Origin: Compostibacter hankyongensis
GTDB lineage: Bacteria > Bacteroidota > Bacteroidia > Chitinophagales > Chitinophagaceae
Length of the DNA: 64,000 bases
Assembly (NCBI RefSeq): GCF_039541075.1
Contig: NZ_BAABFN010000001.1
Coordinates: 1-64,000, forward strand
Direction: 5' to 3'
Shown here: positions 1 through 8,620 of the stretch, piece after piece
Layout of the letters: every line of letters starts with the position of its first letter
Position numbering within the stretch: the stretch's first letter is position 1
The notes under the pieces: generated by a model
What the model was told of the DNA's origin: nothing
The model's input: only the letters and a program-made list of their open reading frames with translations
The model's database searches: none
Translations under genes and position numbers: made by a program

Positions 1-185
1 CGACTGCACAACATTTTTTATTTCATAACTATATACATATTTGTTATTCCCATAAATAATCACCCGTTAATAGCACAACGCGTCAAATATTAATATTTAT
101 CCCATTGCCTTGAAAGGAGCGAATGACTACATCATTAGACCGTCTGATAAAAACGGGTAATCAGGGGTTATTAATCTAAATAATT
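1..185. other. AT-rich leader region, no gene seen
   Basis: This AT-rich stretch precedes the ATPase-TIR gene. I see no ORF, RNA gene or clear terminator in it. It probably holds the promoter of the downstream gene, but no convincing -33/-7 pair can be picked out. Confidence 0.5.
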
Positions 186-1685
186 ATGAAAACTTATCTT
201 GAAGATGTTTTTAAAAAATCTGGCATACCAACTTATACCTTCGTAAAACCGATTGAATATAACAAGATTATCGTTTCGCTTAGGACGAAGGGAAGAGGAA
301 TTATCATTGAAGGTCCTTCTGGAATCGGAAAGACAACTTCCATCCAAAAAGCCATTGAGGAATTAAGTCTAAATAAAAATGTCCTTAAATTATCAGGAAG
401 GAAAGCTTATGATAGAGATTTGATTAAGGAATTACCAGAAATGGGAGATATCGGAACAGTAATAATCGATGATTTCCATGTATTAATCGCTGAAGCCAAA
501 TTATCTATCGCTAATTACATGAAGATATTAGCAGATGAAGAAAGCGGATATAGCAAACTAATACTAATAGGAATAAATAAAGCAGGCGATTCTCTTGTAC
601 AGCTGGCATCGGATTTAAATAATAGAATTGACACTGTAAGATTCGAAAAAAATCCAGATGAAAAAGTCATGCAAGTAATTGAACAAGGAGAGATAGCCCT
701 GAACATATTATTTAATACCAAAAAAGAAATAGTTGAGCTCTCTAAAGGCAGTTTCCATATTGCACAATATTTATGCAACGAGATTTGCACTTTTGAGGGC
801 ATTCTTGAAAGATCAGATAATAAAAGGATTATTGAGACTAGCCTTGAAATAATAAAGCAAAAGGTACTTGATGAATTTGGAAGAACTTTTTATAGTAAAG
901 CTAGAAGCTTCGCAACAGGAACAAGACTTAGAAGAGAAGGTAGGGCTCCTTACCTTCATCTATTATATTGGCTATCGCTCTCTGATGATTGGACAATTCA
1001 AATTGATGATATTTCAAGAGAGCATCCTGAACACAAATTGAGTATTCTCCAAGTTGCTGATAAAGGACATTTAGAAGGCGTGATTAAAGATGATGAAAGC
1101 ATACAGGAAGTTATCCATTTTGACAGCCATTCTCGAGTATTGTCAATCGAAGATCCCAAATTCATGTTTTATCTAAGAAACTTGCTTTGGAGCAAGTTTG
1201 CACGTCAAATAGGTTATTTAACTTTTGAAATAAAAAGCAGATATGATTTCGCATTGTCCTTTGCTGGAGAAGATAGAAATCTTGCTGATGAAATTAACAA
1301 AATATTGCTTGAAAATGATATCGCTGTGTTCTACGATAAAAACGAGCAGAGTAGAATATTAGGCGAATCCGTAGAAGATTATTTGGCTCCGATATATTCT
1401 TCTGAAGCAAGATTCATAGTGGCGCTACTAAGTATGAATTACCCTCGAAAAATATGGACCAAGTTTGAGTCAGACAATTTCAAGCAGAGATTTGGAGAAA
1501 ATTCCGTAATACCAATCTGGTATTCAAATTGTCCCATTACGATGTTTGATGAATCGAGGAAATATGGAGGGATAACATTTGATGTCAATGTCGATATTCA
1601 TTCTCAGGCTACCTTGATATGTAGCGAACTAATAGAAAAAATCTATATAGAACGGCAGCTTGAATCTGAAAAGTTAGAGAGCTAA
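186..1685 (+). CDS. P-loop ATPase with C-terminal TIR domain (candidate anti-phage NADase)
   Basis: A 499-residue two-domain protein. The N-terminal part is a P-loop ATPase: Walker A GPSGIGKT at residues 43-50, Walker B TVIIDD at 91-96, and a sensor-like strand LILIGIN at 125-131. The C-terminal part from about residue 353 (YDFALSFAGEDR) is a TIR domain. WTKFE at 424-428 places E428 where bacterial and SARM1-type TIR NADases carry the catalytic glutamate. Known TIR defence proteins degrade NAD+ when a partner module senses infection; that role is inferred here. The order is ATPase then TIR, the reverse of common TIR-NLR proteins. The gene is AT-rich compared with the rest of the window, which suggests horizontal transfer. 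The ATG at 186 is the first in frame. Confidence 0.8.
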   Translation: MKTYLEDVFKKSGIPTYTFVKPIEYNKIIVSLRTKGRGIIIEGPSGIGKTTSIQKAIEELSLNKNVLKLSGRKAYDRDLIKELPEMGDIGTVIIDDFHVLIAEAKLSIANYMKILADEESGYSKLILIGINKAGDSLVQLASDLNNRIDTVRFEKNPDEKVMQVIEQGEIALNILFNTKKEIVELSKGSFHIAQYLCNEICTFEGILERSDNKRIIETSLEIIKQKVLDEFGRTFYSKARSFATGTRLRREGRAPYLHLLYWLSLSDDWTIQIDDISREHPEHKLSILQVADKGHLEGVIKDDESIQEVIHFDSHSRVLSIEDPKFMFYLRNLLWSKFARQIGYLTFEIKSRYDFALSFAGEDRNLADEINKILLENDIAVFYDKNEQSRILGESVEDYLAPIYSSEARFIVALLSMNYPRKIWTKFESDNFKQRFGENSVIPIWYSNCPITMFDESRKYGGITFDVNVDIHSQATLICSELIEKIYIERQLESEKLES

Positions 1686-1786
1686 GCGAATCATCAAAAA
1701 GTCAACCGCCTCTAATAGCAGAGATAGGATAATTCGGTAAATTAACTACATCTGAATCTAACAGAACCGCCCTCGTACAAGAGAAA

Positions 1787-2359
1787 ATGGAAATGGAAAA
1801 ACAATACGAAATATTAGACGCTTTACCGACTTACGGGCCGATGCATATTTCCATAACTGATAATGAGCAGCCGTTCTATTCAGAAGGATTTCCTGTTCGG
1901 CTTTATAAGACAGATGGAACCAATTGGGTTGCCAACTTTAAACCAGGATGGACTGATTTAAGGAAGGTGATAGAACTTGAAAATACCCAAAACTTATTGG
2001 TGATCTCCGGTGGAACCTGTTATTTAATGAACCCAAACCACACCCAACCAATTTTAGCCTTTGGAACTGACTACAATAACATCTTTGAAGCGAGTAACAA
2101 CAGGCTTGTTTTACAAGATCTAACCGGCTTAACGATCATTGAGCCGGATGGCGCCCATTGGGATACGGAAAGAATATCGTGGGATGGGCTAAAGGATCTA
2201 AAAGTTGAAAGCAATATTGTATCAGGGCTCGCCTTCGATCCGATCCATGACGATGACGAATGGGCTCCGTTTAGTTACAATCTTGATACAAGAACTTGGA
2301 CAGGCGGAAGCTATAATAACTATGCACACACAAAGCCCTGGTGGAAACTATGGAAGTAA
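1787..2359 (+). CDS. hypothetical protein, 190 aa
   Basis: I do not recognise this protein. It has no signal peptide or membrane segment and is rich in Trp, Asp and Asn, with strand-like segments typical of a beta-rich fold (TNWVANFKPGW near the middle, GGSYNN near the end, and a WWKLWK tail). The ATG at 1787 is followed by a second in-frame ATG two codons later, so the exact start is uncertain. It lies 101 bp downstream of the ATPase-TIR gene on the same strand and shares its AT-rich composition, so the two may have arrived together. A role as an immunity or partner protein is possible but nothing in the sequence proves it. Confidence 0.7.
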   Translation: MEMEKQYEILDALPTYGPMHISITDNEQPFYSEGFPVRLYKTDGTNWVANFKPGWTDLRKVIELENTQNLLVISGGTCYLMNPNHTQPILAFGTDYNNIFEASNNRLVLQDLTGLTIIEPDGAHWDTERISWDGLKDLKVESNIVSGLAFDPIHDDDEWAPFSYNLDTRTWTGGSYNNYAHTKPWWKLWK

Positions 2360-2397
2360 ACCCTTAAGCCATATATCTGAAAGCCTCCGACGGACGT

Positions 2398-3090
2398 CTA
2401 TTGAATATACCAATAAATATTTGTCTCCTGATTTGCCTTAAATCCTTCATAATTTAACCTTGCAGCAATTTCATTCGCAGCAATGCCATTGGTTAATAAA
2501 AGGGAATAAGGGGAGTCATGATAAGGCAATTTTAAACAGCAATCCTTTTCCAAAGAATAGACAAAATTTCGATTCGCAAGTTTTACCGCAAGATCAAATT
2601 TATTCTCTCCTGTCAGTTTTACAAGTTCAATTTCCTCTCCCATATATTCCGGCCAATGTCCGACCTTAATATCGGTATGTCCCATCTCCAAAAGAAAGTT
2701 AAGAAAACGAAGAAGGACATCTTCCGGAATCTTGTCCTCAGCCCAACTTGGTTCAAGAATATGGTTTTCTTTCAAAAAAGGATGAAATTCATTCCATTCT
2801 GATCCCACCATTTTCCTAAAGTTATCATTCAAGGATGGATAGGTGATAGTCAATGCTAATCGATCTTTATTCTTTATGCCCGTCTGTTTTATTACCTGAC
2901 TCCAGGTCACCCTTTCAATTAATGGGTACGTAAGTTCATAATTTTGAAGCTCGTTATAGTGGTCTGCAAATACTTCTTTATAGAACGGATGTAATATGAT
3001 AAAACAGTCGGTAAAAACCCCTTCAAAAAAAGATAGAATCGGCTCTTCAAGTTCAGTTGCTAAAAGTTTTTTATCTATCTCAGTGATCAT
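2398..3090 (-). CDS. hypothetical protein, 230 aa
   Basis: An unrecognised soluble protein with no signal peptide or transmembrane segment. It is acidic and aromatic-rich and starts MITEIDKKLLATELEEP. It converges on the 190-aa hypothetical gene, with only 38 bp between the stops. Its AT-rich composition matches the ATPase-TIR gene, and its 5' end lies about 80 bp from the point where composition changes and a hairpin repeat occurs (3171). No motif allows a function to be named. Confidence 0.65.
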   Translation of the reverse strand: MITEIDKKLLATELEEPILSFFEGVFTDCFIILHPFYKEVFADHYNELQNYELTYPLIERVTWSQVIKQTGIKNKDRLALTITYPSLNDNFRKMVGSEWNEFHPFLKENHILEPSWAEDKIPEDVLLRFLNFLLEMGHTDIKVGHWPEYMGEEIELVKLTGENKFDLAVKLANRNFVYSLEKDCCLKLPYHDSPYSLLLTNGIAANEIAARLNYEGFKANQETNIYWYIQ

Positions 3091-3481
3091 TATCCGTAGA
3101 TTAACTGCATAATTATAACCCCGCCGTCACTTTTCCTCATTAAAATTAAACTTTTTGAGTTAATCATAAATTGTTTGAGATTTAAGGGCGGATACCCGCG
3201 TCAGAACACTGGCTATGCCGTGAGCTTACTCCGTTTTCAACAACAATACATCCCAAACGATCCATTACGGGAACTGGATCAAGTATATACGGCGAGATTT
3301 CATCGTGTGAATAGCGCATTTCATGTAAGCCAGGCCGGATTTCATGTAATTGGCTACGGATCCAGGGGTAATTTCAGGATATTCGTTACCGAACCTGGCA
3401 CCGCGCTGCTTTTCCTCTGCGGGATCGCCTGCTTCGTCCTCGCCATCGTCAAGCAGGAATTCGCCTGGGATCAGGGAGCAC
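3091..3481. other. intergenic region with composition switch, no supported gene
   Basis: The first 80 bp are AT-rich and the rest is GC-rich, so the boundary of the left AT-rich block falls here. A 30-bp hairpin-containing motif at 3171-3200 recurs at 21636. An open frame from a TTG at 3175 to 3492 exists, and the minus strand is also open, but neither has family features or a start signal. The GC-rich part may be the remnant of a lost gene. Confidence 0.5.
3171..3200 (+). repeat. hairpin-containing dispersed repeat, copy 1
   Basis: This 30-bp motif starts TTGTTTGAGATTTA and ends with the small hairpin GCGG-ATAC-CCGC. A second copy at 21636-21667 has the same first 14 bases and GCGG-ACGC-CCGC at the hairpin. 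The copy sits exactly at the AT-rich/GC-rich boundary. It could be a REP-like unit or the end of a decayed mobile element. Confidence 0.55.
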
Positions 3482-5350
3482 CTAACCGATAATTTTAAAC
3501 TTGTTGGGATAGTTAGGATAACCAAAGTTCGAATCTATGATAATAGATACCACATTAAGCGCTCCGTATTTGTCCGTATTATAGGACGTTAATCCATAAT
3601 TGAACAAACCCCACCCAAAAGTTCTTATCCGTTTGTCAGCGGATGTTTTTCCAAAGTAATTGATTACCCTGTCGTTGATATCTATTTTAAAGGCTAAATA
3701 CCAGGTTGCACTGGCGAAATTCCAAACAACTTCCCCTTCTTTTTTCTTCTTATAGGCGTCTATAAACAGTCCAAACTTCTCTTTCTCAGCGCCGAAGGTG
3801 GAAAGTCCATCGTACTTATCCTGTACATACACGTTATAGTCTCTGTTACTCGAGTTGTGGGCATAGTGGCCCGGTGTGCTGTGAGGCCAATCTATAGGAA
3901 CCCCTAATTCCAATTTGTTGTTGATCCTGTTGTAAAGAAATATCTTTCCTCTTACCGCACCCAAAGTGGGCAACTCTTTGAACGCGATAACCGGATACTG
4001 ATGCAGCAATTGTGCCAAGGCGTCCTTAGCAGCCCCTTTGTCGTCCGAGCTAACACCATTCCAATCATCAATTTTTACTGACATTAAAATCAATTCGCTG
4101 GGATTAGTCGATAGGAAATTACGGCACTCATCCATTAAAGACGATAAGGACTGGTAGGTATTATCGGGCAGGTCCCCATGACAGGTGTTGAACGTATAGG
4201 TTCCGTTTTTGTAATAAACCTTAATCCGGACATCCAGCAACCGGATCCCGTACTCAAGCTGCTTGCTGATCGAATAGTTATGGCAGGTATAGGGCGTATT
4301 AATAGTGGATTTTATCGCCGCCGCATCATGGGAGCCGGGGATATTAATTTCCGATATCACAATGTTATCGGATAACCCTTGCATCCATTTGGCCTGATTA
4401 CTTAGCGTAACTTCGGAAACACTGACGCCAGGTGTATGATCCGATTCGGCATCCACATCTCCCGCCTGATACCGGATGGCGGTATTGCCCCGCCAGGTGG
4501 TTCCATCAAAATACGCCGAATAAAGGTTGTTGTTGTCCCAGCCCTTAAAGACGATATAGAGTTTGTTATCGAAGATTTGTCCATTAGGGGCATAATTTGA
4601 TTGCGGATTGATGCCCCCCGGCTGAGCGCTGATCGGGACATTCCCCTCCCAGGTATTGCCATCGTACCAGGCCACAAAAATATCGTTGGTGCCCTTCCCC
4701 TTATAAAACATATAAAGCAGGTCATTAAAAACGACGGCCTCCGGGGCCTGATCGGATTCCGGATTGACACCGCCATTTGCCATTTTTATTTTATTGTTGC
4801 CATGCCAGTGAACGCCATCAAACCGGCAGAGGTAGAGATAATTGCTGTTGTTCCCCCTGAAAACGGCGCAAAGCTCGTTTTTATAAACAGCCAGGCCGGG
4901 ATTATAATCAGATTGTGCCCCTGCCGTGCTGCCCTCCATCATTATTGGTGTATTACCAAACCATTTGCTGCCATCAAACCAGGCGGCGTACAAGTTTTTA
5001 GTGCTGCCTCCTCTATAAACAGTAAATAAGTAGCCTTGATAAACGGCCACATTGGGGCTGGCCGTGGATTCCGGGTGTATATCGCCCAGCTGCCTGCTGA
5101 TCGCATTATTGCCATGCCACCTTTCCCCATCAAACCAAGCGGAATACAGTTTATTAGAGCTAACCCCTTTGAAGATGAGGTACAGCCAGTTGTTGTAAAC
5201 CGTACACCCCGGATTGGTCTGGGATTCGGGGTGTATCCCACCGGGTTGATCGGCGATCGGTGTATTTCCGTTCCATTGCGTGCCGTCGAAATAAGCCGTA
5301 TAAAGGGCATTGGAGCCCGGCCTTTTATAAATAATTGATAGGTTTTCCAT
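3482..5350 (-). CDS. six-repeat lectin-like domain fused to PI-specific phospholipase C
   Basis: This 622-residue protein has two parts. Residues 1 to about 313 are six near-identical repeats of about 52 residues, each with LY.A.FDG..W.GN followed by G..PES...P, as in six-bladed propeller lectins. Residues about 320-480 match the PI-PLC X domain: PGSHDAA with H341, LDVRI with D373 and R375, and TCHGD with H391 correspond to His32, Asp67/Arg69 and His82 of Bacillus PI-PLC. The family cleaves phosphatidylinositol or GPI anchors without calcium. No signal peptide is visible from the ATG at 5350, so the export route is unclear. An ECF sigma/membrane-protein pair lies 237 bp upstream on the same strand. 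Glycan-guided attack on eukaryotic membranes is an inference. Confidence 0.85.
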   Translation of the reverse strand: MENLSIIYKRPGSNALYTAYFDGTQWNGNTPIADQPGGIHPESQTNPGCTVYNNWLYLIFKGVSSNKLYSAWFDGERWHGNNAISRQLGDIHPESTASPNVAVYQGYLFTVYRGGSTKNLYAAWFDGSKWFGNTPIMMEGSTAGAQSDYNPGLAVYKNELCAVFRGNNSNYLYLCRFDGVHWHGNNKIKMANGGVNPESDQAPEAVVFNDLLYMFYKGKGTNDIFVAWYDGNTWEGNVPISAQPGGINPQSNYAPNGQIFDNKLYIVFKGWDNNNLYSAYFDGTTWRGNTAIRYQAGDVDAESDHTPGVSVSEVTLSNQAKWMQGLSDNIVISEINIPGSHDAAAIKSTINTPYTCHNYSISKQLEYGIRLLDVRIKVYYKNGTYTFNTCHGDLPDNTYQSLSSLMDECRNFLSTNPSELILMSVKIDDWNGVSSDDKGAAKDALAQLLHQYPVIAFKELPTLGAVRGKIFLYNRINNKLELGVPIDWPHSTPGHYAHNSSNRDYNVYVQDKYDGLSTFGAEKEKFGLFIDAYKKKKEGEVVWNFASATWYLAFKIDINDRVINYFGKTSADKRIRTFGWGLFNYGLTSYNTDKYGALNVVSIIIDSNFGYPNYPNKFKIIG

Positions 5351-5587
5351 AGATGTAATTATTGAGAGGGGTTGTGAGTTTAAAATAGGGGCTATCGCCT
5401 AAACAGATGGTAGGATTTTTTCGGGGACATTACTTTGAAACCGGGTTTGGGGGACCTCTGTGCAATGGATCTTTTATAGGAAAAGTCTTCATAGGGGGTT
5501 TTCGGTTGGAACTGAAAAAAAGAAATGAGTACTTCCAATGTAGTAACTATATTTTAGAAGTACAAAATTTTTATTCTAATACATTGA

Positions 5588-6217
5588 TTAATATATGGAA
5601 CCCATTTCGGAAAACTCATCCGTCAGCTCCTTAAGCTGTTGCAAGGGCTTTCTGAATTTTTCCCTGTTTTCTGTTCCGATGGTTACATAACACGAGATCA
5701 GGGTGAGGACAAACACGGTCAGCGCTAAATAAATGCTTCCCCGAATGCCGCCGGGTATGAATAAGGCAAAGGTAAGATACGTGCCTATGGTACAACTCAG
5801 GGGAACGAGTATTACGTCACTTAATTTTTTAAATCTATAGAACCGGAGGAGCGCACGGCGGGTTTCCTGCAGGTAACCATAAAGCGCGCCCGTAGCCTCT
5901 CCATTCGGACCGCCCGAAATAACCTCCTGCGCCCGTTTATATAAAAAAACGGTAAACGGAATGTATAATACTATTCCCGCCACACTGGCCATTACCATAA
6001 CAGGATCAAACCGATGGGCCACGATCACGTAACTCAGCAACAGGTATATCAATAGCTGGAGCAGCAAATTAACCCGGAAATACTGTATGACCATTTTTCT
6101 GTGTTTTTGTACACAGCTTTTAACGGTGTGCTTTAAGGATGCCCTGTCATATTCTTGTTTTTCCGGGATCTGATGCTGAGCTTTCCATTCTGCTTTGAAG
6201 TGATCCAGTACATTCAT
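5588..6217 (-). CDS. four-helix membrane protein next to ECF sigma factor (possible anti-sigma)
   Basis: A 209-residue protein with a charged cytosolic N-terminus (residues 1-45) and four hydrophobic segments at about 48-67, 72-93, 132-154 and 158-181, with a charged loop between helices 2 and 3 and a charged C-terminal tail. It starts 4 bp after the stop of the ECF sigma gene, so the two are almost certainly co-transcribed. By analogy with other sigma/membrane-protein pairs it may hold the sigma factor at the membrane. It lacks a FecR or zinc-anti-sigma signature, so this role is inferred from position only. Confidence 0.75.
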   Translation of the reverse strand: MNVLDHFKAEWKAQHQIPEKQEYDRASLKHTVKSCVQKHRKMVIQYFRVNLLLQLLIYLLLSYVIVAHRFDPVMVMASVAGIVLYIPFTVFLYKRAQEVISGGPNGEATGALYGYLQETRRALLRFYRFKKLSDVILVPLSCTIGTYLTFALFIPGGIRGSIYLALTVFVLTLISCYVTIGTENREKFRKPLQQLKELTDEFSEMGSIY

Positions 6218-6221
6218 CGGA

Positions 6222-6737
6222 TTAAAGATTTTTATCGTTTTTTAATTTTACCTCGAGCGCCCGCTTTATTCTCACCAATCTTACGCTTACGTTGGATTTG
6301 CTGATCCCGACGATAGCGGCAATTTCTTCATAGGTCATTTCTTCAAGATAGAGCAGCACAATAGCCTTGTTCAGGCTTGAAAGGGTAGAAATGGCCTTAT
6401 AAAGCGCATTAACGGCCTCCTCGCGATCCTGAACAGGTTGATCGGGGACATGGGTGGAAACCTCAAGATGATCTCGCGATAATGTTTCAACCTTTTCCTT
6501 TCCGGCAATCGTCTTTTTGTATTTAATGGCCGTATTGATACAGACGCTGTACATCCAGGTGGAGAACTTCGATTTCCCACCGTAGCTATCAAAGGACCGC
6601 CATAGCTGATAGATCATCTCCTGCATAGCGTCCTTGCGTACTTCCTCGTCATGGAAGTAAACCCTGCATGCCTTGTATGCTATTCCCAGGTTTTGATTTA
6701 ACTGCTTTAGAAAAACGGCTTCTTTATTACCGGACAT
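6222..6737 (-). CDS. RNA polymerase ECF sigma factor
   Basis: A 171-residue sigma-70 family protein of ECF size. Region 2 covers about residues 20-90 (DAMQEMIYQLWRSFDSY, then KFSTWMYSVCINTAI), and region 4 covers about 110-165 with the helix-turn-helix TYEEIAAIVGISKSNVSVRL. It would direct RNA polymerase to a small regulon. The partner is likely the membrane protein encoded 4 bp downstream rather than a FecR protein, unlike the two other sigma genes in this window. The lectin/PI-PLC gene further downstream on the same strand is a candidate target. Confidence 0.9.
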   Translation of the reverse strand: MSGNKEAVFLKQLNQNLGIAYKACRVYFHDEEVRKDAMQEMIYQLWRSFDSYGGKSKFSTWMYSVCINTAIKYKKTIAGKEKVETLSRDHLEVSTHVPDQPVQDREEAVNALYKAISTLSSLNKAIVLLYLEEMTYEEIAAIVGISKSNVSVRLVRIKRALEVKLKNDKNL

Positions 6738-7379
6738 TGTTCTCCTTTGATTTCCTCATGGCGTAATCTTTATAAGATTAGTATGGTATTTCATCAGAAA
6801 ACTACATTTTTCAGGAAATTTTCTTTCCGGATCGCGAAGAAAGTGTTTATACAATCAATTAGGGGCCAGGGTCAAAGGCCGGATGAAGAAGGGATTTTGA
6901 GACTTCAATAGCTTCGCCCCGCCTTATCAACGATTTAAGATCCTGCTCAAGAGGAGTTTCCTTTATTTCAATGGCGGTATGTCCCTTAAACTATACTATT
7001 TGATAAATAATCAATCACAAAGTATGACTTTATGATAACTAATTTTATAATCAGTTCAATCTAAATAATTATAAATATTTGATAGTTAATCATTTATAAC
7101 AATTCTCAAAATCGAATGTGATTATCGGCGATAGAGATTAACACTCAATTTCGCCAAATTCAGGAGCATTGACGGCAAGCTAATGCAAACCGCGGCCGGT
7201 GAACACTATACGGCATTGTCTTCGCAATGTGGAGACAATTGGAGTGAACAATGTTTTTTCATGTCGAAAATTAACGACAATTTCGACATGAAGATGAATT
7301 GATGTTGAACGGTTCACCATAATGAGGGGGCATGAAGTGAATTATAACAGGATGCTTATCCCCGGAGATCAAACAAGCA
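6738..7379. other. 642-bp AT-rich intergenic region with inverted repeats
   Basis: No ORF with coding character is visible. The region holds the promoter side of the sigma gene (start 6737) and the 3' side of the acyltransferase gene (stop at 7380). Its right part carries nested inverted repeats: ATTGTC/GACAAT at 7215-7239, a palindrome at 7260-7290, and outer arms GGTGAAC (7198) and GTTCACC (7312). The middle, about 7000-7110, is very AT-rich. Confidence 0.5.
7260..7290. repeat. inverted repeat CATGTCGAAA / TTTCGACATG
   Basis: Arms of 10-12 bp, CATGTCGAAA and TTTCGACATG, flank a short AT-rich centre. It is followed in the minus direction by sequence with no T-run, so it is not a classic intrinsic terminator for the acyltransferase gene. 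It may be part of a larger folded element spanning about 7198-7318. Confidence 0.5.
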
Positions 7380-8516
7380 CTATTTCCGCACCCGCAAAAG
7401 ACGCTTTGTCAGAAACCGGCGCACGGGTTCGTCATATAGCTTCAGGCATAAATAAGCCAGTATTACAGAACCGGTAACCAGCGCTATGGCGCCGGGCAGA
7501 GATTGTGTAAAGGTGAGGTGCTCATTTTTTACCCAGGCATAATACAAATAAATAAAGGGGTAATGTACCATATACAGCGGATAAGAAATATCCCCTAAGA
7601 ATTTGCATACCCGGATGGTCACCTTATTCGTTGTCCTTTCCGAAGCGCCAAGATAAACAAGCAAGGGAAAGACAACAGCAAAACAGATCGTTTCATATAA
7701 CCCGTTCATCCACAAATTTTCACTACCGCCGATCCGCGGCACCGCAGATAAGATAATTATGAAAAGGCCGCCGATCCAAAAAACGCCTTTTACCTTGACA
7801 GGTCTGAATATCCGGGACAGCAGCAACCCTGCCGAGAAGGAAAATAGCAGGCGCAAAGCACCGCCGATCATATTTTCCGGCGTTAAGGAAAATCCCACGC
7901 ATATATCGCCAAGTGGCCCCCAAATGGCAAATACCGCCAGTCCGCAACCGGCCAGTAAAACCAATACAGAAAGGGCTTTGGTCGGGAGCCTGCGGATGAA
8001 GAATGCATACAGGATATTACCAACGTACTCAAAAAATAAAGACCAGCTCGGCCCATTCAACGGGTACATCTCGCCAAGGCCCCGGATCTCAAAACCGGGA
8101 GTGGCCGGAATTAAACAAGCATTGATAAGCGTAGCGACCAACAGCATCGTTATCGATACTTTTGAAACGTCCCAGGCGGCGCAACCCTGAAAGTAGAACA
8201 TAACCGCGCCGATAACCGCCCCCATAACGACCATGGGATGCAGGCGGATAAACCGGCGTTTGAGAAACTCCTTTATGGTCATCGTTTTCCACCGGTCGTC
8301 GTAAGCATAGCCAACAACAAAGCCGGAGAGGATAAAGAAGAAGTCGACAGCGAGGTATCCGTGGTTGATCTTCTGGTCTAAATGGCTGGTAGCATACGCT
8401 TCAAATAAGTGAAAACAGACCACTGTCAACGCCGCTACGCCGCGTAATCCGTCCAGTATCCTGTAATGCGGCTTCGTGTCCCCAAATGCAGCGGCAGAGA
8501 TCTCGTTTTCTGACAT
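7380..8516 (-). CDS. acyltransferase 3 (OafA/YrhL-type) membrane protein
   Basis: A 378-residue polytopic membrane protein. It begins with the family signature RILDGLRGVAALTVVCFH (catalytic-type H36), followed by DFFFILSGFVVGYAYDDR at about 58-75, then about ten hydrophobic segments. The C-terminus is short and basic. This family transfers acetyl or other acyl groups from cytosolic acyl-CoA to cell-surface glycans such as O-antigen or exopolysaccharide. There is no periplasmic SGNH domain, so this is the short form. No glycan-synthesis genes lie nearby and the acceptor is unknown. The gene stands alone, divergent from the metallo-hydrolase gene. Confidence 0.9.
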   Translation of the reverse strand: MSENEISAAAFGDTKPHYRILDGLRGVAALTVVCFHLFEAYATSHLDQKINHGYLAVDFFFILSGFVVGYAYDDRWKTMTIKEFLKRRFIRLHPMVVMGAVIGAVMFYFQGCAAWDVSKVSITMLLVATLINACLIPATPGFEIRGLGEMYPLNGPSWSLFFEYVGNILYAFFIRRLPTKALSVLVLLAGCGLAVFAIWGPLGDICVGFSLTPENMIGGALRLLFSFSAGLLLSRIFRPVKVKGVFWIGGLFIIILSAVPRIGGSENLWMNGLYETICFAVVFPLLVYLGASERTTNKVTIRVCKFLGDISYPLYMVHYPFIYLYYAWVKNEHLTFTQSLPGAIALVTGSVILAYLCLKLYDEPVRRFLTKRLLRVRK

Positions 8517-8620
8517 GGATATTGAATTTGATAGGGTAAAGGCGCAAAAATAACCTGCCTTTTCCGGTTTTTATCCTGGAAAAAGGTATTTTTATGTGAG
8601 CAGCTATAACCTTCAGACCC

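Noticed and set aside
3175..3492. Plus-strand ORF whose C-terminus (EPGTALLFLCGIACFVLAIV) looks like a PEP-CTERM sorting signal
   Set aside because: It begins at a TTG inside a repeat, has no signal peptide or family match, and both strands are open in this GC-rich patch. One resemblance is not enough.
5407..5634. 75-aa ORF in the gap upstream of the lectin-PLC gene
   Set aside because: It runs into the 3' end of the membrane-protein gene and has no coding features.
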